NCBI RefSeq assembly: GCF_011762485.1 | Contig: NZ_JAAKGI010000039.1 | Location: forward strand, 62,001-126,000 | Length of the DNA stretch: 64,000 bases | Source: Yeosuana marina | GTDB lineage: Bacteria > Bacteroidota > Bacteroidia > Flavobacteriales > Flavobacteriaceae | Direction: 5' to 3' | Shown here: piece after piece, positions 1 to 7,126 of the stretch | How positions within the stretch are numbered: the first letter of the stretch is position 1 | Layout of the letters: each line of letters starts with the position of its first letter | Made by a program: the position numbers and the translations under genes | Notes under the pieces: model-generated | Seen by the model: the letters and a program-made list of their open reading frames with translations, nothing else | Told to the model about the DNA's origin: nothing | Database searches by the model: none

Positions 1-232
1 ATAACGAGTATGATCATGGATGTATTCATTAGTCTAAATTCATGAGATGAGCATTTCTAACAGCTATATGTTTGGGTTTTATGTCATGAATTTAATCATA
101 AAATTAGAAAATAAAGATAAAATAACATTTATTGTTTCTATTCTATTGGTATCAGAGTATTTAAAGCGCTTATTAATAAAGTTTAATCATTTTTAGTGGT
201 CTCGCGTTAAATAGAAAGTAAAATTTTAAATA
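1..232. other. Leading intergenic stretch
   Basis: This AT-rich stretch precedes the first gene. I see no open reading frame of useful length, no RNA gene and no clear hairpin. It presumably holds the promoter of the four-gene operon that follows, but I could not find a convincing TTTG-N19-TAnnTTTG pair in it. Confidence 0.5.
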
Positions 233-853
233 ATGAAGAATAGAGATATTGATATCCTACCTGGAGAAAGAGTTAAACTTCCAACTAAATATGGTCATTT
301 TGAACTGATTCCCTTTCAAGAAAAATCTAGTGGTCTTGAGCATATGGCACTTATTAAAGGAGATTTTACATCTAATGATATAGTTCTAACACGAATTCAC
401 TCTGCATGTGCCACAGGAGATTTATTTGGATCATTAAAATGTGATTGTGGAGAACAATTAATTCAAGCTATGAAAATGATTGAGTATAACGGAAATGGAG
501 TAATTGTTTATTTGCAGCAAGAAGGAAGAGGAATAGGTCTTATGAATAAGATAAAGGCTTACAAACTGCAAGAGGAAGGTATGGATACTATAGAGGCAAA
601 TGTGCATTTAGGTTTTGCTTCAGATGAGAGAGAATATCAAATAGGAGCAGGAATTCTTAGTTTTTTAGGTATAAATAAAGTGAAGTTACTGACTAATAAT
701 CCAGACAAAATTCTAGGATTGGAAGAGCATAACATACAGGTTGTTAAACGTATTCCGCTTATTATACAATCAAACCCATTCAATAAACACTATTTAGATA
801 CTAAGGAAATCCGAATGGGACACCAGCTTAGTGAAGAGAAATCAAAAATTTGA
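233..853 (+). CDS. ribA: GTP cyclohydrolase II, stand-alone (RibA type)
   Basis: This enzyme opens GTP to 2,5-diamino-6-ribosylamino-pyrimidinone 5'-phosphate, formate and pyrophosphate, the first step of riboflavin synthesis. Visible signatures are the zinc cysteines in SACATGDLFGSLKCDCGEQL, the GTP-binding QQEGRGIGL segment, the LGFASDERE catalytic stretch and the LLTNNPDK and NPFNKHYLDTK tail. Its 206 residues match the roughly 200 of stand-alone RibA, and there is no fused RibB domain. Flavobacteria usually carry a RibBA fusion for housekeeping riboflavin, so a separate copy heading an operon with a thioesterase, a TsaA-like protein and a PLP enzyme suggests a dedicated supply of the pyrimidine intermediate. 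That role is inferred; the enzyme identity is secure. Confidence 0.92.
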   Translation: MKNRDIDILPGERVKLPTKYGHFELIPFQEKSSGLEHMALIKGDFTSNDIVLTRIHSACATGDLFGSLKCDCGEQLIQAMKMIEYNGNGVIVYLQQEGRGIGLMNKIKAYKLQEEGMDTIEANVHLGFASDEREYQIGAGILSFLGINKVKLLTNNPDKILGLEEHNIQVVKRIPLIIQSNPFNKHYLDTKEIRMGHQLSEEKSKI

Positions 854-857
854 GGCT

Positions 858-1352
858 ATGATAACAGACATATTTGAATTAAGGCCTCGTTACGGAGAGG
901 TTGACCAAATGGGATATGTGTATCATGCCAATTACCTTACCTATTGTCATCAAGCTCGTAACGAATTGTTACGTAAAATGAACATAGATGAGATTAATCT
1001 TGAAAAGAACAACATAATATTACCCGTAATTTCTTTTGAAATTAATTACAAGAAGCCTGCTCATTACGATGAGCTTATTACAATAAAAACAACAATTAGA
1101 GAACAACCAAAAGTTAGGTTTAGTTTTGAATTTGAAATAAGAAATCAAGAAAAAATGCTTTTAAGTGAGGCTAAATCGACTGTTGTTTTTGCAGATAGTG
1201 AGTCACGTTTGCCAATGAGCACTCCTCATTTTATTGAAGATATACTTAAAGATAAGTTTAAAAGTGATATTTCATGTGGTGCCGAAGGCTCTTCTTCTCC
1301 TAGTGTTCGTGAAAATTTTAATACCGGACCATTAAAATTAGGTACTATTTAA
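858..1352 (+). CDS. Acyl-CoA thioesterase of the 4HBT hotdog family (YbgC-like)
   Basis: This is a single-domain hotdog-fold thioesterase expected to hydrolyse an acyl-CoA or acyl-carrier thioester. The family motif is clear near the N-terminus: RPRYGEVDQMGYVYHANYL, with the Asp of DQMG as the usual catalytic acid. I prefer the ATG at 858, five bases after the ribA stop, because it places the motif where YbgC proteins have it; a GTG at 831 would add nine residues and overlap ribA. The C-terminal 30 residues (rich in Ser, Gly and Asn) extend beyond the domain and match nothing I know. Its place between ribA and a TsaA-like gene implies a joint pathway, but the acyl substrate is unknown. Confidence 0.8.
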   Translation: MITDIFELRPRYGEVDQMGYVYHANYLTYCHQARNELLRKMNIDEINLEKNNIILPVISFEINYKKPAHYDELITIKTTIREQPKVRFSFEFEIRNQEKMLLSEAKSTVVFADSESRLPMSTPHFIEDILKDKFKSDISCGAEGSSSPSVRENFNTGPLKLGTI

Positions 1353-1362
1353 ATTTTTTAAA

Positions 1363-1857
1363 ATGGAATCTAAACAAATAATCATAAACACAATTGGTAT
1401 AATTCACACACCGTTTAACAGTATTAAAGGAATGCCCATTCAACCTTTTGCCGCAGAGGGAGTTAAAGGTCATATTGAGATATTTCCAGAATACACAGAA
1501 GGTCTAACCGATTTAGAAGGATTTTCGCATATTACGCTAGTGTATCATTTGCATGAAATAAATGGCTACGACTTAATGGTAAAACCTTTCATGGATAATA
1601 AAGAACATGGTATATTTGCTACAAAATCACCTAAAAGACCAAATGCAATAGGAATTTCTACGGTTAAAATTTTAGAAATTAAACATAATGTTATTCATAT
1701 TGAAATGGCCGATATGTTAAATGGAACACCCTTGATTGATATAAAACCGTTTTTCTCAAAGTTTGACAATAGAACAGACACTAAATCTGGATGGTTAGAT
1801 AATCAAGGAGATATTCCTATTACAAAACTTCGTTCTGATGAACGTTTTAAATTATAA
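1363..1857 (+). CDS. TsaA/TrmO-like SAM-dependent methyltransferase
   Basis: This 164-residue protein is a single TsaA (TrmO, YaeB, VirR) domain. The family's best characterised member uses S-adenosylmethionine to N6-methylate t6A37 of tRNA. Family signatures seen are IGIIHTPF at the start, the FATKSPKRPNAIGIS loop and DMLNGTPLIDIKPF near the end. E. coli TrmO is longer, with a C-terminal tRNA-binding extension; this protein lacks it, so the substrate may be small. It lies 10 bases after the thioesterase and 5 before the PLP enzyme, so it is co-transcribed. Methylating the GTP cyclohydrolase product or a derivative would fit the context but is speculation. Confidence 0.8.
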   Translation: MESKQIIINTIGIIHTPFNSIKGMPIQPFAAEGVKGHIEIFPEYTEGLTDLEGFSHITLVYHLHEINGYDLMVKPFMDNKEHGIFATKSPKRPNAIGISTVKILEIKHNVIHIEMADMLNGTPLIDIKPFFSKFDNRTDTKSGWLDNQGDIPITKLRSDERFKL

Positions 1858-1862
1858 TACCT

Positions 1863-3938
1863 ATGACAAATAATATTCTTATAGAAGATCAGTACAAAAG
1901 AACAAGTTTATTTGAAAAAGAAAATGTGAATTATCTGGTTCGTGTTTTAAAAAGATTTAATACAGTACCAAAAATAAATAACATAAATATTATTACGTCT
2001 ACTAGTGTTCCAGATGTATTTAAAATTGTGCCAAATAAATCGATTATAATTGGTTCACTATTTTTAAACGAACCTGTTTTAGCTTTAGTTTATTTAAGAT
2101 ATGGTATTGAATGGCAACTTTGGTATAAAGCCTTGAGTGATGAAAAAGATGACACCGTTTTATGCGATATAGCTGCACTTGAAGTCACTCGAATATTTTA
2201 TAAATTATTACCTAAAGATGATAGAGAAAAACTAAAAGACCTTGATTATTTTTTAATTAATTTGATTAAAAACGATAAGGATTTGGATACTGAATCGTTA
2301 TTAAAACATGAAGAGTTACAAGCTTTTCATGGATTAAATAGTGCAAACAAAGTATTTCAAGAATCATGGAAACCTATTGTTGAAAATCTAGCAAAACCAA
2401 CTGAATATTTATTAATGTCTGGTGGCGATCTTAGATTGAATATAGATGAAATTGATTTGTTAAATAAATATGGATGCAGACCATTTCCAAGACCCGATGC
2501 ATTTACTTTTGCCTCATCGACAGCAACAAGTGTGTCAAATTTTGCTTTTGATAAAACAGATAAAGTTAGAAGCATATTAATTAAGAATAGCTTGAAAAAT
2601 GGTTTCAAAAAGGCTACTATTGAGTTTTCTGAATTGCTAAAAAATAACCTTAAAAAAATATTTAAGCTAAATGATGAATGCGAAATAATTTTTTCACCAT
2701 CGGGTACAGATTCTTCCCTTCAAATAGCAGCTATTACTCAAATTATTTCTGACAAGGATATAACACATATTTTAGTAGCTTCTGATGAAACTGGTAGTGG
2801 TGTGCCTTCAGCATTAAAAGGATGTCATTTTGAAAATACAACAGCGCTCAATTACCCAGTTAAAAAAGGAGATAAGATTGAAGGGTTTAGAGATATCGAT
2901 TTGATTAAAATTCCTTTTAGAGATGAAAATGGACAATTAAAATCATCTTTACAACTAGATAACGAAGTGTTTAATGCTATTTCAAAAACTAACGAACTAG
3001 GACGGCATGTTGTATTGCACATTATGGATCAATCAAAATTAGGCTATCAATCACCTAGTGAAAAAACCATAGAAAATTTAAATTCTCTAGAAAATCTGTC
3101 TATGCAAATAATTGTCGATGGTTCGCAACTTAGATTAGATCCTAAAGAAATACAAAATTATTTAAATAAAGGATATATTGTTACCATAACAGGAAGTAAA
3201 TACTTTACAGGTCCTCCTTATTCAGGAGCATTAATTCTGCCTAAAAATGTGAGTCAATTAATCCATTCTGTAAAAAATAAGTTACCTGAAGGACTAACCA
3301 AATATTACAATCATTCAGATTGGCCAAAGTCGTGGTGCTGTTCTAATGATTTATCCGATGGATACAATTATGGCTCCTACATGCGTTGGAATGCTGCTAT
3401 AGTTGAAATGGATAGGTATTACAAAACACCAATTCTATATAGAAATATGGGTATTGAGATGTTTTGCAATTTTGTTGAAGATTCTATACATGAAGCCGCT
3501 TTTTTAGAACCTATTTATGGTGATGAAACAAAAACCAATAGTTATAATAGTAAAGAATTTGGAATAAGAAATATCCGTACAATATTTCCTTTTTTTATTC
3601 TTAAAGACAATAAAGTTTTATCTGTTGATCATGTAAAAAAACTCTATGTTTTGTTAAATTCAGACTTATCCAATCATTTTGAAGATTCACCTTTAGAAAT
3701 TATTAGACTTGCTGCTCAAAAATGTCATATAGGACAAGCCGTTAATGTAAAATATGGGAATGATTTTCAAAGTGCTGTTTTAAGAATTAGTTTGGGTGCA
3801 CGTGTTATCTCAGAAAGTTGGATTAACAGAGATATAAGTATTTATTTTAGAAATATAGAAACACAAATGAATCAAATTACGGTCATTATAAAGAAAATAG
3901 ATTTGATACTAAATCATCCTGAATTGTTGAACGAATAG
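1863..3938 (+). CDS. Uncharacterised PLP-dependent enzyme, fold type I, 691 aa
   Basis: I do not recognise the exact family. The centre reads as a fold type I PLP enzyme (aminotransferase, lyase or decarboxylase): SPSGTDSSLQIAA fits the phosphate-binding segment, D419 in IIVDGSQLRLD fits the pyridine-nitrogen aspartate, and K446 in TGSKYFTGPPYSGA fits the Schiff-base lysine. This core is flanked by about 200 N-terminal residues and about 200 C-terminal residues with no motif known to me, making the protein far longer than a normal aminotransferase (about 400). There is no signal peptide, so it should be cytosolic. It closes the operon and is followed by a strong hairpin. It probably carries out the key amine or C-C bond chemistry of the pathway, but the reaction is unknown. 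Confidence 0.65.
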   Translation: MTNNILIEDQYKRTSLFEKENVNYLVRVLKRFNTVPKINNINIITSTSVPDVFKIVPNKSIIIGSLFLNEPVLALVYLRYGIEWQLWYKALSDEKDDTVLCDIAALEVTRIFYKLLPKDDREKLKDLDYFLINLIKNDKDLDTESLLKHEELQAFHGLNSANKVFQESWKPIVENLAKPTEYLLMSGGDLRLNIDEIDLLNKYGCRPFPRPDAFTFASSTATSVSNFAFDKTDKVRSILIKNSLKNGFKKATIEFSELLKNNLKKIFKLNDECEIIFSPSGTDSSLQIAAITQIISDKDITHILVASDETGSGVPSALKGCHFENTTALNYPVKKGDKIEGFRDIDLIKIPFRDENGQLKSSLQLDNEVFNAISKTNELGRHVVLHIMDQSKLGYQSPSEKTIENLNSLENLSMQIIVDGSQLRLDPKEIQNYLNKGYIVTITGSKYFTGPPYSGALILPKNVSQLIHSVKNKLPEGLTKYYNHSDWPKSWCCSNDLSDGYNYGSYMRWNAAIVEMDRYYKTPILYRNMGIEMFCNFVEDSIHEAAFLEPIYGDETKTNSYNSKEFGIRNIRTIFPFFILKDNKVLSVDHVKKLYVLLNSDLSNHFEDSPLEIIRLAAQKCHIGQAVNVKYGNDFQSAVLRISLGARVISESWINRDISIYFRNIETQMNQITVIIKKIDLILNHPELLNE

Positions 3939-3961
3939 AAGACAATAACAAGAGCATTGAT

Positions 3962-3997
3962 AAAAGACTTTTCTTTATTTAAGAAAGGTCTTTTTTG
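3962..3997. terminator. Bidirectional terminator overlapping the end of lacI
   Basis: A 14-bp stem (3962-3975 with 3981-3994, one G-T pair, 5-base loop) is flanked by an A-run and a T-run, so it can stop transcription from both sides. The 3' end of the minus-strand LacI gene, whose stop is at 3979, lies inside the structure, so the last codons of that gene form one arm. Confidence 0.75.
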
Positions 3998-5013
3998 TTG
4001 GAAGAGTGTCTCACTATTAAATCCGCATTTAAAATTATTTTGTTTAATGTTTGTGAAGTCGACTTCTTTTTAACATGGGCTAAAAAGGTTTTTGCAGCTT
4101 GTTTTCCAATTTCAGAACTGTGTTGGTCAATACTGGTAATTGTTGGAGTTACCATATCTGTAAAGGGTTCATTTCCAAAACCAACTAAGGCTATATCTTT
4201 AGGGATGTTAATATGTTGTTCGTTAAGCACTTGTAATGCTCCTAGAGCAGCATAATCGCCGGCAACATAAACTGCATCAGGCCTGTTTTTTAAAGCTAAT
4301 AACTGTGTCATTTTTAATCTACCATCTTCAATAGTTAGATTACTTTCTATTAAAAGCTCATTATCTAAAGGTAAGTTGTGTTTTTTTAAAGCATCAATAT
4401 AGCCTCTAATTCTGTTGTTAAAAATACGAGTGCGCTTGTATCCCCCAATATGAGCAATTCTTTTACACCCTTGTTCTACAAGATGTTCAACAATCATGTG
4501 GCTACTATCATAATCATTAATACCTATATAATCTACATTTAAATCATTTTCTCCACGATCGAATAAAATTAAAGGAATACCCTTAGATTTAATTTTTTCA
4601 TAATAGTCTAAATTAACAGTTTCATTTGCCATAGAGGCAATAATACCATCAACTTGAGTAAATAATAAGGTGTCTATATTGTCACATTCTTTTTTGTAAG
4701 ATTCATTAGATTGAGTTATTATTATATGATAACCTTCTTTGTTTAAAACAGCTTCAATATTTTCAATAACAGAAGAAAAAAAGTTACTATTTGTTCTTGG
4801 AACAATAACACCAACCAAGTTACTTTTTCCTTTACGCAAAGCACTAGCTAGATGATTAGGTTGGTAATTAAGGTCTTTTGCAACTTTTTTAACAGCATCC
4901 TTTGTTTTTTTGCTAATACGAGAATCATCGTGCAACGCTTTAGACACTGCCGCTGGTGATATATTGAGTGCGCTAGCAATATCTTTTATGGTTGTTTTTT
5001 TTTTGGTATTCAA
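3979..5013 (-). CDS. LacI-family transcriptional regulator
   Basis: This sugar-responsive repressor has an N-terminal LacI helix-turn-helix (TIKDIASALNISPAAVSKALHD) followed by a periplasmic-binding-protein-like effector domain (from about residue 45, VGVIVPR to the C-terminus). I chose the TTG at 5011-5013, giving MNTKKKTTIKD and 344 residues. A longer frame reaches a TTG at 5073, but that extension would translate the operator palindrome and the -10-like box and would start inside the -33 element. The gene is divergent from kdgK and eda, so it probably controls ketodeoxygluconate catabolism (from alginate, pectin or uronates) and itself. The effector is likely KDG or a related compound; this is inferred from context. 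Confidence 0.88.
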   Translation of the reverse strand: MNTKKKTTIKDIASALNISPAAVSKALHDDSRISKKTKDAVKKVAKDLNYQPNHLASALRKGKSNLVGVIVPRTNSNFFSSVIENIEAVLNKEGYHIIITQSNESYKKECDNIDTLLFTQVDGIIASMANETVNLDYYEKIKSKGIPLILFDRGENDLNVDYIGINDYDSSHMIVEHLVEQGCKRIAHIGGYKRTRIFNNRIRGYIDALKKHNLPLDNELLIESNLTIEDGRLKMTQLLALKNRPDAVYVAGDYAALGALQVLNEQHINIPKDIALVGFGNEPFTDMVTPTITSIDQHSSEIGKQAAKTFLAHVKKKSTSQTLNKIILNADLIVRHSSNKKDLS

Positions 5014-5020
5014 ATTTTTT

Positions 5021-5052
5021 ATATATTTGCTTAAACGTTTAAGCAAATATAT
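5021..5052. promoter_or_regulatory. Operator O1, 32-bp perfect palindrome
   Basis: The 32 bases form an uninterrupted palindrome centred between 5036 and 5037, with core TTGCTTAAACGTTTAAGCAA. A central CG in an AT-rich palindrome is typical of LacI-family operators. It begins 8 bases upstream of the preferred LacI start and overlaps that gene's predicted -7 box, so it should mediate autorepression. Confidence 0.85.
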
Positions 5053-5074
5053 TGTAATAGTTATTATAATCAAA
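5044..5074 (-). promoter_or_regulatory. Bacteroidota-type promoter of lacI
   Basis: Reading the minus strand, TTTG (5074-5071) is followed by exactly 19 bases and then TATATTTG (5051-5044). This matches the Bacteroidota consensus TTTG-N19-TAnnTTTG. The predicted start of transcription falls within the O1 palindrome and upstream of the TTG at 5013, which supports that start codon. Confidence 0.75.
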
Positions 5075-5093
5075 ACAAGACATATAAAATATG

Positions 5094-5137
5094 TAGTTTT
5101 GATTTTATTTTAAAAACTAGGTTAAACGTTTAAGCAA
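5094..5137 (+). promoter_or_regulatory. kdgK promoter region with operator O2
   Basis: A TAGTTTTG box (5094-5101) fits the TAnnTTTG -7 consensus, although no good TTTG lies 19 bases upstream. Just downstream is a second copy of the operator core, TTAAACGTTTAA (5122-5133) with a right arm AGCAA matching O1. The left arm is degenerate. The site would block transcription into kdgK when bound. O1 and O2 centres are 91 bp apart, which would allow looping. Confidence 0.65.
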
Positions 5138-5170
5138 TATTGAAATTAACTTTAAATAATAGTACAAAGT

Positions 5171-6217
5171 ATGAGTAGAGTAGTGACATTTGGAGAGATC
5201 ATGTTAAGGTTAGCTCCACAAGGTTTTTTAAGATTTTCACAAGCTGATAATTTTGATGTCGTTTATGGAGGAGGAGAGTCGAATGTAGCCGTATCCTTAG
5301 CAAATTATGGTATATCGGTTGATTTCGTAACGCGATTACCAAAAAATGATATAGGGCAATGTGCCATGATGGAAATGCGCAAACGAGGCGTTAATGTAGA
5401 TAAAATTGTTTGGGGAGGGGATCGTTTAGGGATTTACTTTTTAGAAACAGGAGCGGTAAGTAGAGGCAGTAAAGTGGTCTATGACAGAGCACATTCAGCC
5501 ATAGCAGAGATTAAGTCAGGTATGATTGATTGGGATGCCGTTTTTGAAGGTGTTGAGTGGTTTCATTGGACAGGTATTACCCCGGCCATATCACAAGGGG
5601 CGGCAGATGTTTGTTTAGAAGCCGTTAAAGCTGCCAGTGCTAAAGGAATTACTATTTCTACAGATTTAAATTATAGAGCTAAACTTTGGCAGTATTGTGA
5701 TGCAGCACACAGAGAATCAGTTATGACAGAGTTAACATCGTATTGCGATATTATATTAGGAAATGAGGAAGATGCAGAAATGCACTTTGGAATTAAACCA
5801 GAGGGTATCAGTGTGCAAACACAAGGGCACGATGTAAAAGCAGAAGCCTTTTTATCCGTATGTCAACAAATGATGGAAAAATTTCCAAGAGCCAAAAAGG
5901 TGATTACAACGCTAAGAGGTTCTATTTCAGCATCACATAACACCTGGGCAGGCGTCTTGTATGATGGAACGAAAATGTATGAAACACGTCAGTATCAAAT
6001 CACTGATATTGTTGACAGAGTAGGTGGAGGTGATAGTTTTATGGGAGGTTTAATCTATGGATTATTAACCTATCCAGAAGATGATCAAAACGCATTAGAC
6101 TTTGCAGTAGCGGCATCCTGTTTAAAACACACCATCAAAGGAGATGCAAACTTAGTGACAGTAGATGAAGTTAAGAAGCTAATGGGAGGCGATGCTTCAG
6201 GTAGAGTAGCAAGATAA
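5171..6217 (+). CDS. kdgK: 2-keto-3-deoxygluconate kinase (PfkB family)
   Basis: This cytosolic sugar kinase is expected to phosphorylate 2-keto-3-deoxygluconate to KDPG with ATP. Both PfkB signatures are present: GGGESNVAVSLANYG near residue 35 and the catalytic DRVGGGDSFMGGLIYG near residue 280, whose second Asp is the general base. Length (348) is normal. The next gene is KDPG aldolase, so the pair takes KDG to pyruvate and glyceraldehyde 3-phosphate. No KDG-producing enzyme or transporter lies in this window, so the polysaccharide source is not shown here. Expression is probably repressed by the adjacent LacI protein through O1 and O2. Confidence 0.88.
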   Translation: MSRVVTFGEIMLRLAPQGFLRFSQADNFDVVYGGGESNVAVSLANYGISVDFVTRLPKNDIGQCAMMEMRKRGVNVDKIVWGGDRLGIYFLETGAVSRGSKVVYDRAHSAIAEIKSGMIDWDAVFEGVEWFHWTGITPAISQGAADVCLEAVKAASAKGITISTDLNYRAKLWQYCDAAHRESVMTELTSYCDIILGNEEDAEMHFGIKPEGISVQTQGHDVKAEAFLSVCQQMMEKFPRAKKVITTLRGSISASHNTWAGVLYDGTKMYETRQYQITDIVDRVGGGDSFMGGLIYGLLTYPEDDQNALDFAVAASCLKHTIKGDANLVTVDEVKKLMGGDASGRVAR

Positions 6218-6259
6218 AAATTTGATTAATTAGTTTGAGTTTAGTAGTTATAATAACTG

Positions 6260-6284
6260 GGGCTAGTATTTTGAGTTCTAGCCC
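6260..6284 (+). terminator. Hairpin between kdgK and eda (attenuator or partial terminator)
   Basis: GGGCTAG (6260-6266) pairs with CTAGCCC (6278-6284) around an 11-base loop and is followed by TTAGTTTTC. The U-tract is weak, so this may be a partial terminator or an mRNA-processing hairpin that sets the ratio of kinase to aldolase. Confidence 0.45.
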
Positions 6285-6319
6285 TTAGTTTTCATTAAAC
6301 CAAAAAATAGAAAAATAGA

Positions 6320-6988
6320 ATGGCACAATTTACAAGAATAGAAGTAGCAAACGCTATGAAAGAAACAGGAATGATTCCTTTGTTTTTTCATAATGATATT
6401 GAATTAAGTAAGCACATTTTGAAAGCCTGTTATGATGGTGGTGCAAGATTGATGGAATTTACTGCAAGAGGTGATTTCGCTCATGAGGTTTTTGGAGAAC
6501 TTACTAAATATGCAGTTAAAGAACTTCCAGGAATGATTATGGGAGTAGGCTCTGTAACCGATGCAGCAGCAGCATCGTTATATATGGCATTGGGAGCAAA
6601 TTTTATAGTGACTCCAGTACTTAGAGAAGACATAGCCATTGTGTGTAACCGACGTAAAGTTTTATGGTCTCCAGGTTGTGGAACCTTGACAGAAATAGCC
6701 AAAGCAGAAGAATTAGGATGTGAAATCGTTAAACTTTTTCCAGGTGATATCTATGGTCCACAGTTTGTGAAAGGGATTAAAGGTCCACAACCATGGACGA
6801 GTGTAATGCCAACTGGTGGTGTATCTCCAACAGAGGAAAACTTAAAAGGATGGTTTGATGCTGGAGTAACCTGTGTTGGTATGGGATCGCAATTGATTTC
6901 AAAAGATATCATAGCCAATAAGGATTATTCAAAACTTAAACAGAAAGTAAAAGAAGCTTTAGAGATTATAAAGACAGTAAGAAAGTAA
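6320..6988 (+). CDS. eda: KDPG/KHG aldolase (2-dehydro-3-deoxyphosphogluconate aldolase)
   Basis: This class I aldolase cleaves 2-keto-3-deoxy-6-phosphogluconate to pyruvate and glyceraldehyde 3-phosphate. The Schiff-base lysine is K138 in CEIVKLFPG, the catalytic glutamate is E46 in LMEFTARG, and the phosphate-binding MPTGGVSPTEEN loop follows. At 222 residues it is close to the family length of about 210. It lies 102 bases downstream of kdgK with a hairpin between, and a strong terminator follows it, so lacI-regulated KDG catabolism ends here. Confidence 0.93.
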   Translation: MAQFTRIEVANAMKETGMIPLFFHNDIELSKHILKACYDGGARLMEFTARGDFAHEVFGELTKYAVKELPGMIMGVGSVTDAAAASLYMALGANFIVTPVLREDIAIVCNRRKVLWSPGCGTLTEIAKAEELGCEIVKLFPGDIYGPQFVKGIKGPQPWTSVMPTGGVSPTEENLKGWFDAGVTCVGMGSQLISKDIIANKDYSKLKQKVKEALEIIKTVRK

Positions 6989-7009
6989 ATTAATCTTTTT
7001 CCAAGAGTA

Positions 7010-7051
7010 AAAGCCGCATCATTTATTTTAAATGATGCGGCTTTAGTTTTA
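7010..7051 (+). terminator. Strong terminator after eda
   Basis: A perfect 16-bp stem (7010-7025 with 7029-7044, loop TTT) containing AGCCGCATCATT is followed by AGTTTTAT. It ends the kdgK-eda unit before the convergent peptidase gene. Confidence 0.85.
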
Positions 7052-7126
7052 TAGTCGTGATTTCTTGCATATACTTCTGATTAAAGAAATATATTTTTTT
7101 TGTGTTCTAAATATTATAAAAGAAGT

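Noticed and set aside
831-1352. GTG start at 831 for the thioesterase
   Set aside because: The ATG at 858 fits the family start and avoids overlap with ribA; the GTG remains possible but less likely.
5171-6988. A complete alginate or pectin utilisation locus
   Set aside because: Only the kinase, aldolase and regulator are present; no lyase, reductase, isomerase or transporter is in view.
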